NCBI GenBank assembly: GCA_003661125.1 | Contig: QMVO01000023.1 | Coordinates: 1-12,335 of the forward strand | Direction: 5' to 3' | From: Methanosarcinales archaeon | GTDB lineage: Archaea; Halobacteriota; Syntropharchaeia; Alkanophagales; Methanospirareceae | Length of the DNA stretch: 12,335 bases | Part shown: piece after piece, positions 6,269 through 12,224 of the stretch | Numbering within the stretch: position 1 is the first letter of the stretch | How the letters are laid out: each line of letters begins with the position of its first letter | Notes under the pieces: generated by a model | Database searches by the model: none | What the model was told of the DNA's origin: nothing | Seen by the model: only the letters and a program-made list of their open reading frames with translations | Made by a program: the position numbers and the translations under genes

Positions 6269-6281
6269 ATTCCCGATGTAA

Positions 6282-6458
6282 TGTCCAAGAGCAAAAATCC
6301 TTGATGCCCCGGAAGCGAAATACGATGGAGAGAGTAGGTATTTTAGGGAATGCTTTAAAATGGCGCAAAAATTTAACTTGAAGCGATTTTTCCAGTATTT
6401 TTTGTTTTCACGTCTTCACAAACCTTTCATCAAATACTTCTCTTTCACGATAAGATAA
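6282..6458 (+). other. open stretch without a start codon, possible gene remnant
   Basis: Plus-strand frame 3 is open from 6282 to a TAA at 6456-6458 and reads plausibly as protein at first (KILDAPEAKYDGESRYFREC, then FKMAQKFNLKRFFQYF). The first in-frame ATG comes only near 6357, and the second half runs antisense to the AtpZ-like gene. It could be the decayed tail of a lost gene, or chance. No family is recognised. Confidence 0.2.
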
Positions 6459-6685
6459 GAGATAAGAAATCCGAGAAAAAAACCGAGAAAGGAGAAAAAG
6501 AGAGAAAATGCAAAGCCTGTTATACTGCTTCCTAATTCTCTACCAAAGGCAAATCCGCCGAATAAGCCGATGATGGTAAGACCGGAAATAAGAATAGTGT
6601 AGGGAAGGGCAACAAAAAAAATATTACCCTTGATTCTCTCTTTTATCTTTATTCTATTTCGCATTTTACACTTTGCATTCTGCAT
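6416..6685 (-). CDS. AtpZ/AtpI-like two-helix membrane protein
   Basis: This product of 82-89 residues has two membrane helices: roughly FFVALPYTILISGLTIIGLF, then, after GGFAFGRELGSS, ITGFAFSLFFSFLGFFLGFL, ending in a basic VKEKYLMKG tail. The spacing of glycines (GLFGGFAFGRELG...F-SL----G--LGFLI) resembles AtpZ/AtpI-type proteins (F1F0 'gene 1' family). These sit at the head of bacterial ATP synthase operons and help c-ring assembly or ion supply. Here it directly follows the ATP synthase K gene, with about 20-41 nt between, and probably shares its transcript. The start is uncertain. ATG 6685 gives an N-terminus (MQNAKCKMRN) translated from the 7-nt repeat, while ATG 6664 skips most of it; neither has a ribosome-binding site. 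The homology is an inference from pattern, not a search. Confidence 0.6.
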   Translation of the reverse strand: MQNAKCKMRNRIKIKERIKGNIFFVALPYTILISGLTIIGLFGGFAFGRELGSSITGFAFSLFFSFLGFFLGFLISYLIVKEKYLMKGL

Positions 6686-6695
6686 TCAGCGTTAT
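6654..6695 (-). repeat. 7-nt-period repeat array B
   Basis: Read on the minus strand, about five 7-nt units approximate AATGCAR (plus-strand unit starts 6661, 6668, 6675, 6682 and 6689; weaker unit at 6654). The array fills the junction between the atpK stop and the AtpZ-like gene and supplies that gene's first codons if ATG 6685 is used. Confidence 0.65.
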
Positions 6696-6705
6696 AGCCA
6701 TTCCA

Positions 6706-7023
6706 TTATATCTTCGTCCAGAGCATGAATGCAATCAAAAGCCCGTATATTGCTATCGCTTCTGCGAGCGCAACGAAAATCAGAACACGACCAAACGATT
6801 CGGGCTTCTCTGCGGTAGCCCCAGCGGCTGCTGTTCCAGTAGCAGATATTCCCCAACCTGCACCAAGTGCTGCTCCAGCCATTGCAATGCCCGCCGCTAA
6901 TGCTATCCATCCACTATCGGTGACGCCGCCAGCCGCTGATCCTTCTTGCGCAGACACAACTCCTGCTCCTGCAAAAAGCAAAAGCAAACAAAGCGTAAAT
7001 GCAAACGCGTATTTCGATTTCAT
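6706..7023 (-). CDS. atpK: A-type ATP synthase subunit K (rotor/proteolipid)
   Basis: The 105-residue product begins with a signal-peptide-like segment (KYAFAFTLCLLLLFAGAGVV, possible cleavage after VSA at 23-25), followed by one c-type helical hairpin. Helix 1 is glycine/alanine-rich (WIALAAGIAMAGAALGAGWG); after a polar loop EKPESFGR, helix 2 is LIFVALAEAIAIYGLLIAFM. The ion-carrying carboxylate is E88 in AEAIAIYG. No helix-1 glutamine typical of Na+ sites is seen, so proton use is the simpler guess. Subunit K forms the membrane rotor ring of the archaeal ATP synthase. ATG 7023 is preferred over GTG 7038 because a perfect GAGGTGAT ribosome-binding site (7034-7041) lies 10 nt before the ATG and covers the GTG. 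No other ATP synthase subunit gene is present nearby. Confidence 0.88.
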   Translation of the reverse strand: MKSKYAFAFTLCLLLLFAGAGVVSAQEGSAAGGVTDSGWIALAAGIAMAGAALGAGWGISATGTAAAGATAEKPESFGRVLIFVALAEAIAIYGLLIAFMLWTKI

Positions 7024-7033
7024 ATCTATTTCT

Positions 7034-7041
7034 ATCACCTC
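7034..7041 (-). promoter_or_regulatory. Shine-Dalgarno site deciding the atpK start
   Basis: On the minus strand GAGGTGAT is fully complementary to the 16S rRNA 3' end. It covers the upstream in-frame GTG (7036-7038), which rules that codon out in favour of ATG 7021-7023. Confidence 0.75.
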
Positions 7042-7065
7042 TCTTTTTTCTTTATAATGAAGAGG

Positions 7066-7075
7066 TATATAAAAG
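7066..7075 (-). promoter_or_regulatory. atpK promoter (TATA box)
   Basis: Minus-strand CTTTTATATA followed by CC lies about 45 nt before the atpK ATG. The predicted start near 7042-7045 leaves a leader of about 20 nt containing the GAGGTGAT site. Confidence 0.55.
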
Positions 7076-7097
7076 TAAATGTTTTTTCTTTATTATA

Positions 7098-7385
7098 TTA
7101 AGATGGTTTCAGCATGTTAATCATCGTTGCATGCTGTTCAGAAAGTTTCTCCAAAATCTTTCCGTGTCTCTCTAAAAGCGTTTGTGACCTCTCTAAAAGT
7201 ACTTGCGTTCTATTCGCTTCTTCTTTCATCAATTCTTTTGTTCCTTTTATTTCTTTTTCAGTCGATTCTCTTGTTTCTTTGATTAATTCTCCAATGTATT
7301 TTCTCGTAGCTCTTCCGTTATACACTGAGAATAGACCAACAATCAAGCCAAAAATTGTCGCTCCTCCGATAACATATTGCCACAT
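7098..7385 (-). CDS. small membrane protein with coiled-coil tail, unknown function
   Basis: The 95-residue protein has one N-terminal membrane helix (YVIGGATIFGLIVGLFSVY) followed by NGRATRKYIGELI and a long charged amphipathic helix. The helix has a near-repeat, TQVLLERSQTLLERHGKILE, indicating a coiled coil; the DNA shows the matching 21-nt near-duplication (7168-7209). No family is recognised. The layout (short anchor plus cytoplasmic coiled coil) suits an oligomeric membrane scaffold, but no function is claimed. Its ATG at 7385 has a G-rich ribosome-binding site (AAAGGGGG, about 10 nt upstream) and its own TATA box. It sits between hdrA and atpK on the same strand, 75 nt ahead of the atpK start. 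Confidence 0.7.
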   Translation of the reverse strand: MWQYVIGGATIFGLIVGLFSVYNGRATRKYIGELIKETRESTEKEIKGTKELMKEEANRTQVLLERSQTLLERHGKILEKLSEQHATMINMLKPS

Positions 7386-7433
7386 TTATAATAACCCCCT
7401 TTCTTCTAATTATAACTAAATATGTTAATCTGA

Positions 7434-7445
7434 ATTATATAAACT
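7434..7445 (-). promoter_or_regulatory. promoter of the coiled-coil protein gene
   Basis: Minus-strand AGTTTATATAAT lies about 50-60 nt before the ATG at 7385. The predicted transcript start, around 7410, leaves room for the G-rich ribosome-binding site. It lies just past the hdrA stop, so this gene is probably not dependent on hdrA transcription. Confidence 0.5.
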
Positions 7446-7480
7446 TTGTCTTCTGCTTTCCCCACATCGCAGCTATGGTG

Positions 7481-10400
7481 CTAATGCACAGCACCAGCCT
7501 CCCTCAATATCGCCTCTATTTGTGCAGATGTGAAGTGCTTTTGTGTCATCGCACCGACAGGACATTCGGGGATACAGGCGCCGCAGCCTTTACATAGCGC
7601 TGGATTTACATACGATTTTCTCGTCCTAAGCAGGATTTCCTCTAACTGTTTCTCCTCTTCTTTTAACTCTATTGCTCCAAATGGACATACCTCCTCGCAA
7701 GCGCCACAACCGATGCAAAGCGCCTCATTTACTTCTGCGATTATCGGTTCCACTTCTATATAATCCCTGGATAAGATACTGCAAACTCTCGATGCCGCTG
7801 CCGATGCCTGTGCAACACTATCAGGAATGTCCTTTGGCGATTGAGAGCATCCTGCGAGGAAAATACCATCGGTAAGCGTATCCATAGGTCGAAGTTTTGG
7901 ATGCGCCTCTAAAAAGAATTTATCCGCACTTTGTGTTATCTTCAATTTTCTTGCAAGGTCAAGAACATCATTCCGGGGGACAATACCAGTCGCGAGCACG
8001 ACGAGGTCTGCCTCCTTCTCTACAAGGCGACCCTCACTTACTGTTTTCACCCTCAATCTTCCATTTTCATTCTTCTCCACTTTTATCTCGTCTGTTAACT
8101 CCCTTCTTATGTAATTCGCCCCTTCCTCTTTCACTCGCCAGTAAAATTCCTCAAATCCTTTACCGAAAGCTCTTACATCCGTATAGAGCACCGTTACATT
8201 TGCATCCGGAATGTGTTCCTTCACCAGGTGCGCCTGTTTCGCAATGTACATGCAGCATACACGAGAGCAGTATTCATTCCCCGCTCTTTTTGAGCAAGAA
8301 TTCGTAGTTCGTAATTCGTAGTTCGTAATTTCTTCCCCCCTCTCCCTTGACCCCACACAACTAATAAAAACCACCTCTTTCGGCTCTTTACCCTTTATTT
8401 CTATCTTCCCGCCGGTGGGCCCAGAAGCGTTACAAAGCCGCTCAAATTCCAGGCACGTTATCACTTCATCGTGTTCATACCCGTAATTCGGTTCTAAAGA
8501 AGGGTCAAATAAATCAAAACCCGTTGCTGCTATTATCGCTCCTACTTCTATCTCAAACAATTCTTCTTTCATCTCGTGGTCTATCGCATCTGCCTCACAT
8601 ACCTTCTCACAAAGCCTGCAATCTGCACAAATTCCACACCTCAAGCATCTTTTTGCTTCTTCTACCGCTTCCTCCTCTGTGAATCCGAGTTCAACCTCTT
8701 CAAAGCTATTCCTTCTTCTTTCAACCGGTAGTTTCAGCATCCTTTTCCTTTCTTTCTTCTCTAACTCCTGTATCCGTGCTTTTACCTCATCTATTCCTAT
8801 CTCTTTCTTTTTCTTTTCCTCCCGCTCTCTTTCTCCACCAGGTCCCGGCAAGAACTTCCCAATCAGATAGTTATCAATTGTTTCTGCGGCTCTTCTCCCC
8901 CATGCTATCGCATCTATCACTGTTGCAGGTCCTGTTACGGCATCACCGCCTGCAAATACGCTTTCTACGTTTGTTCTCCCATCTGCATCTACTTTAATCC
9001 GGTTTCTTTTAGCATCAATTTCTACACCACTTCCTTCAAGGAATCCAAGCTCCGACTGCTGACCTATTGCCAGCATGACGGTATCCACATCCATCATAAA
9101 TTCTGAGCCTTCAACAGGTATTGGTCTTCGTCTCCCGGATTCATCTGGTTCTCCTAATTCCATCCTTATACATTCCATTCCTCGCACTTTCTCGTTTTCA
9201 TCACCAATGATTCTACTCGGATTGGTCAAATATGCGATTTTCACGCCTTCCTCCTCCGCATCGGTTATCTCTTCTTCACTCGCCGGCATCTCCTCTCTCG
9301 ACCTCCTATACACAATGGTCACGTCAGAACCCAATCGCAACGTGCATCTTGCGGCATCTATCGCTACGTTTCCGCCGCCTATTACCGCCACTTTCTTACC
9401 TATTTCCACTTCTTTACTCAAATTCAGTTCTCGAAGAAAATCAACACCATGAACTACTCCCTTCAGATTCGCACCCACAATACCGAGTTCTCTGCTCTTA
9501 TCCGCGCCAACGGAAACGAAAATGGCATTGTACTCTGTTCTAAGTTTTTCAAATCTTTCTTTGTCTATCCCCCTACCGGTTTCTATTTCTATTTTCCCTC
9601 CTCCTTCTCGTTTGATGTAATCTATCTCCTTTTCCAAAACGCCTCTTGGTAGCCTGTATTTGGGTATTCCCGCAGCGAGCATCCCACCCAAAACTGGCAA
9701 CTTCTCAAATATCTTCACTGAATACCCTTTCTGCGCAAGATAATATGCTGCGGTTAGACCTGCTGGACCTGAGCCGATAATCGCGATTTTCTCCCTCTTC
9801 TCCTCCGTAATCGCATTTTCATCTCTATCCTTATCTTCTTCTGCTTCATAATCAATACAATCAGCCGCAAATCGTTTCAATGCCGCAATTGCAATCGGCT
9901 CGTCAATTTCTCCTCGATTACATTTCTCCTCGCAGGGATGTGGGCACACATACCCGCAAATTGCAGGTAATGGGTTCACCTCCCTTATCAAATCAACTGC
10001 TTCCTTGTATCTACCCTGCGCGATTAACGCAACATAACCTTGTACATTCACACCTGCCGGGCATCCCAATCTACATGGTGGTATTCCCTCTATGTCTATT
10101 TTATCAATCGTGTACACCAGAGGAATAGCTTGAGGAAATGGGATATATACTGCCCCTCTTTTTGATAACCCCAAATCGAAATCATTCGGAACGACCTCTT
10201 TAACCGGGCATATATTTGCACATTCTCCGCAGCCCGTGCATTTCTCCTCGTCCACGAAGCGAGGCTTCTTCTTTACCCTCACCCTGAAATTACCCACATA
10301 GCCTTCCACGCTCTCTACTTCCGCGTAAGTAATGAGCTCGATGTTCTCATGCCGAGCCACGTCCACCATCTTCGGTGTGAGCACGCAAGCAGAGCAATCT

Positions 10401-11026
10401 AAAGTAGGGAAAGTCTTATCGAGTTGTGCCATGTGCCCACCGATGGTAGGTTCTCGCTCTACCAAATACACTTTAAATCCTGCATCTGCAATGTCCAGTG
10501 CGCTTTGTATCCCCGCTATACCCCCACCTATTACTAGTGCAGAAGGTGTTACTCCCATGCGCATCGGCTCCAGAGGCTGCAATAAAGATGCTTTCGCCAC
10601 TGCACTCGCAACCAGCTCCTTTGCCTTTTCTGTCGCCTTTTCTCGGTCAGAATGAACCCAACTGCAATGCTCTCTTATATTTGCCATTTCCATGCAATAC
10701 GCATTCAAGCCCGCTTCCTCACATGCCCGCCTGAATGTTACTTCGTGCATCCGCGGTGAGCAAGAAGCAACGACAACTCTGTCCAACTTCGCTTCCAAAA
10801 TGTCTTTTTTTATCAGCTCTTGACCGGGATCAGAGCACATATAAACATAATCTCTTGATATAGCAACGCCTGGTAGATTTTTCGCAAATCCTGCTACCTC
10901 CTTCACATCCACCGTTGCTGCGATGTTCGTTCCACAATGACATACATAAACGCCTATTAATAACCCTTCATCCCGCTCTTTTTCTCTCATTCCCAAAGGT
11001 TTTTGTTTCGCTCTTTCTCCGCGCAT
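7481..11026 (-). CDS. hdrA: HdrA-type flavoprotein with internal GltD/NfnB-like domain
   Basis: Order along the 1181 residues: the HdrA N-terminal domain (VYVCHCGTN at 27-34; ASCSPRMHEVTFRRACE at 87-103; EHCSWVH); the first FAD fold (VIGGGIAG, 165-172) with FPTLDCSACVLTPKM (206-220); a ferredoxin half (CTGCGECANICP, 263-274); then a complete GltD/NfnB-like module. That module has its own cysteines (PCRLGCPAG; CGYVCPHPCEEKC), FAD motif GSGPAG (418-423) and NAD(P) motif GGGNVA (550-555) with YRRSREEMPA. After a charged linker come CLRCGICADCRLCEKVC (794-810), HdrA resumption (GAIIAATGFDLFDP; GNEYCSRVCC) and two C-terminal [4Fe-4S] motifs (CIGCGACEEVCP; CKGCGACIPECP). HdrA bifurcates electrons in heterodisulfide reductase; the insert suggests NAD(P)H coupling (inference). 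No hdrB/hdrC is nearby. ATG 10990 is an alternative start. The array at 8300-8327 adds residues 900-909. Confidence 0.93.
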   Translation of the reverse strand: MRGERAKQKPLGMREKERDEGLLIGVYVCHCGTNIAATVDVKEVAGFAKNLPGVAISRDYVYMCSDPGQELIKKDILEAKLDRVVVASCSPRMHEVTFRRACEEAGLNAYCMEMANIREHCSWVHSDREKATEKAKELVASAVAKASLLQPLEPMRMGVTPSALVIGGGIAGIQSALDIADAGFKVYLVEREPTIGGHMAQLDKTFPTLDCSACVLTPKMVDVARHENIELITYAEVESVEGYVGNFRVRVKKKPRFVDEEKCTGCGECANICPVKEVVPNDFDLGLSKRGAVYIPFPQAIPLVYTIDKIDIEGIPPCRLGCPAGVNVQGYVALIAQGRYKEAVDLIREVNPLPAICGYVCPHPCEEKCNRGEIDEPIAIAALKRFAADCIDYEAEEDKDRDENAITEEKREKIAIIGSGPAGLTAAYYLAQKGYSVKIFEKLPVLGGMLAAGIPKYRLPRGVLEKEIDYIKREGGGKIEIETGRGIDKERFEKLRTEYNAIFVSVGADKSRELGIVGANLKGVVHGVDFLRELNLSKEVEIGKKVAVIGGGNVAIDAARCTLRLGSDVTIVYRRSREEMPASEEEITDAEEEGVKIAYLTNPSRIIGDENEKVRGMECIRMELGEPDESGRRRPIPVEGSEFMMDVDTVMLAIGQQSELGFLEGSGVEIDAKRNRIKVDADGRTNVESVFAGGDAVTGPATVIDAIAWGRRAAETIDNYLIGKFLPGPGGEREREEKKKKEIGIDEVKARIQELEKKERKRMLKLPVERRRNSFEEVELGFTEEEAVEEAKRCLRCGICADCRLCEKVCEADAIDHEMKEELFEIEVGAIIAATGFDLFDPSLEPNYGYEHDEVITCLEFERLCNASGPTGGKIEIKGKEPKEVVFISCVGSRERGEEITNYELRTTNSCSKRAGNEYCSRVCCMYIAKQAHLVKEHIPDANVTVLYTDVRAFGKGFEEFYWRVKEEGANYIRRELTDEIKVEKNENGRLRVKTVSEGRLVEKEADLVVLATGIVPRNDVLDLARKLKITQSADKFFLEAHPKLRPMDTLTDGIFLAGCSQSPKDIPDSVAQASAAASRVCSILSRDYIEVEPIIAEVNEALCIGCGACEEVCPFGAIELKEEEKQLEEILLRTRKSYVNPALCKGCGACIPECPVGAMTQKHFTSAQIEAILREAGAVH
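8300..8327 (-). repeat. 7-nt-period repeat array C inside hdrA
   Basis: Four perfect consecutive plus-strand copies of RTTCGTA (alternating ATTCGTA and GTTCGTA, so also two copies of a 14-mer). Read on the coding strand they encode roughly ITNYELRTTN, residues 900-909 of HdrA, between the conserved CVGSR and GNEYCSRVCC segments. The hdrA frame is intact across the array. Confidence 0.85.
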
Positions 11027-11094
11027 ATACCACTATCTAAATCTAAAATTCTGTGATATTTATTTAAATTATCCTTTTCATCTGCTACAAACAT
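10987..11094 (-). CDS. possible 35-codon ORF overlapping the hdrA start
   Basis: A minus-strand frame from ATG 11094 (MFVADEKDNLNKYHRI...) stops at TGA 10987-10989, overlapping the ATG at 10988-10990, the alternative hdrA start, in an ATGA arrangement. It may be a short upstream gene coupled to hdrA, or an accident of the promoter region: the presumed hdrA TATA box lies inside it. No ribosome-binding site or family is seen. Confidence 0.15.
   Translation of the reverse strand: MFVADEKDNLNKYHRILDLDSGICAEKERNKNLWE
11055..11070 (-). promoter_or_regulatory. hdrA promoter (TATA region)
   Basis: Minus-strand AATTTAAATAAATAT is centred near 11063. With standard spacing, transcription starts around 11035-11040, about 10-14 nt before ATG 11026 and about 48 nt before ATG 10990. 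Neither start has a strong Shine-Dalgarno sequence. Confidence 0.4.
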
Positions 11095-11129
11095 TTCATT
11101 ATGTGCGCTTGTGCCCAAAAGCCATTTTT

Positions 11130-11143
11130 CTAAAAAAGGAAAA
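11130..11143 (-). terminator. T-run after the 287-residue gene
   Basis: On the minus strand CTTTTCCTTTTTTAG begins about 8 nt after the TAA of the upstream gene. It is a plausible archaeal poly-T terminator separating it from hdrA. Confidence 0.4.
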
Positions 11144-11149
11144 GCATTG

Positions 11150-12013
11150 TTACACGATTTCAACGCCATATTCTGCTCCTGTCATGGTTATTTCGCGTTT
11201 TAGCGCATTCAAAAATATTTTGAATGCACTACAAGAGAAATCAGTCCAATCAGCGAATTTTTCCGAAGAAAGTTCTAACCCTTTCTCTATCTCGTTCTGG
11301 CTGGGCAGTCCAAACGGCTTTACTTCTTCCCAATTCGCCTCCAGATATTTTAAGAGCGACGCGGATGCGAAATGTGTGGGCACCAGTGGGGATTGTGCAG
11401 AAAGGTCGAGAATCAACTGTCTTTCTCGCTGCACTTCATCATGGGAAATCGCAGACTGCTGTATCGCTTTTAGCCTCGCTTCTTCATGGACTACGCCTTT
11501 CATTTTAGAGCTGAGGATCTTTATGTGCTGCGCGACTAATTCTTTGTAAATTTCACCCTGTGCGAGCTCGTGTTCGAGCATGTATCTAAGCATGGGTTCT
11601 GTTGCTGATTGGAGGTAATCCTCATTCACCGCTATCACGGAAAACCACAAGCCGCGAAGGAAAAAACGACGGTGCATTGCAATACCATAATCTAAGGACC
11701 TTGTAGTGGCAGAAGGAACCAAAATAGAGGGTGCGAAAATTAGTGCTTTGGTTTTTAACAAAATGGTGCTCTCGATACGGTGACTGCCGATGAGTTTTTC
11801 GATGGTTTCTTCCTCTTCGCTTTCAAGTGGAAAGTGCATCGAAGCAGGGTCTGCGAGACTTTTTTCGTAAAATTCAACGATTTCGTTTATTTTATCGAAG
11901 TTTAGATTCTTTAGCGTTTCTGCTATTTCCTTTGCTGCTATTTGCAACCATGCAATATACTCTGCTTCGTATTTCTTACGTGATTCTGCTCCTCCATCAG
12001 CCGAAGAAGTCAT
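11150..12013 (-). CDS. hypothetical protein (287 residues), function unknown
   Basis: I do not recognise this family. The N-terminal 75 residues are helical and acidic (e.g. WLQIAAKEIAETLKNLNFDK). The central region looks most conserved in character: ILLKTKALIFAPSILVPSAT (84-103), then LDYGIAMHRRFFLRGLWFSV (107-126), then YMLEHELAQGEIYKELVAQH (144-163). HELAQGE recalls the HExxH zincin helix with the second histidine replaced, but this alone does not make it a protease. The C-terminal third is helical and contains ADWTDFSCSAFKIFLNALKR. There is no signal peptide or membrane segment, so it is probably cytoplasmic. The start ATG overlaps the stop of a 27-codon ORF (ATGA), suggesting translational coupling. 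It ends 123 nt before hdrA on the same strand, and a T-run and a new TATA box make a separate transcript likely. Confidence 0.75.
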   Translation of the reverse strand: MTSSADGGAESRKKYEAEYIAWLQIAAKEIAETLKNLNFDKINEIVEFYEKSLADPASMHFPLESEEEETIEKLIGSHRIESTILLKTKALIFAPSILVPSATTRSLDYGIAMHRRFFLRGLWFSVIAVNEDYLQSATEPMLRYMLEHELAQGEIYKELVAQHIKILSSKMKGVVHEEARLKAIQQSAISHDEVQRERQLILDLSAQSPLVPTHFASASLLKYLEANWEEVKPFGLPSQNEIEKGLELSSEKFADWTDFSCSAFKIFLNALKREITMTGAEYGVEIV

Positions 12014-12093
12014 TTTTTCATATCAAATATACGGTCGTGCTCGCTTACCACTCCCTCTACCTTGCTCAGCCGCTCCTCTATTGATGCAACCAT
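12010..12093 (-). CDS. 27-residue coiled-coil-like small ORF, coupled upstream cistron
   Basis: A minus-strand ATG at 12093 opens a 27-codon frame (MVASIEERLSKVEGVV..., ending in MKK) whose TGA (12010-12012) overlaps the ATG of the 287-residue gene as ATGA. The peptide looks like an amphipathic, coiled-coil-type helix, as found at the start of many archaeal coiled-coil proteins, so it may be a true microprotein or the truncated start of a longer one. A TATA box (12117-12125) lies exactly 23 nt before the ATG, so the transcript should begin at or next to this codon. That makes it a leaderless first cistron, the strongest argument that it is translated. It is too short to judge by homology. Confidence 0.5.
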   Translation of the reverse strand: MVASIEERLSKVEGVVSEHDRIFDMKK

Positions 12094-12116
12094 GATAATT
12101 GATTATGTCATGTGAC

Positions 12117-12125
12117 TATAAATAA
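12117..12125 (-). promoter_or_regulatory. TATA box for the 27-codon ORF and 287-residue gene
   Basis: Minus-strand TTATTTATA is followed by 23 nt and then ATG 12093, placing the transcription start on the start codon (leaderless). A short inverted repeat, GTCA-TG-TGAC (plus strand 12107-12116), abuts the box on its downstream side. A second AT-rich box, TATATAAAAA, lies further upstream near 12149-12158. Confidence 0.45.
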
Positions 12126-12165
12126 CTGTCTAATTTCAGTTAGTTTCTTTTTATATATGAATGCT

Positions 12166-12194
12166 CCATCAACTCATATTATTTGATGGTTTTT
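12166..12194 (+). terminator. hairpin followed by T-run
   Basis: CCATCAA (12166-12172) and TTGATGG (12183-12189) form a 7-bp stem with a 10-nt loop, followed at once by five Ts. This looks like an intrinsic terminator on the plus strand, but no plus-strand gene precedes it here. It lies between divergent promoters and could insulate them or stop antisense transcription. Confidence 0.35.
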
Positions 12195-12224
12195 GGTGTG
12201 CTCCCAGAGCTTTTCACCGCCTAT

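Noticed and set aside
7024..7038. GTG start for atpK
   Set aside because: The GTG lies inside the GAGGTGAT ribosome-binding site, so ATG 7023 is the better start.
9075..9452. Several plus-strand frames of 60-136 codons opposite hdrA
   Set aside because: They are S/P/L-rich antisense shadows; the opposite strand has continuous conserved domains.
7481..11026. Possibility that the 1181-residue frame is an assembly fusion of hdrA and a separate gltD
   Set aside because: HdrA sequence resumes after the module in the same frame with its second cluster, GAIIAATGFDLFDP and C-terminal ferredoxins, so it is a true insertion within one gene.
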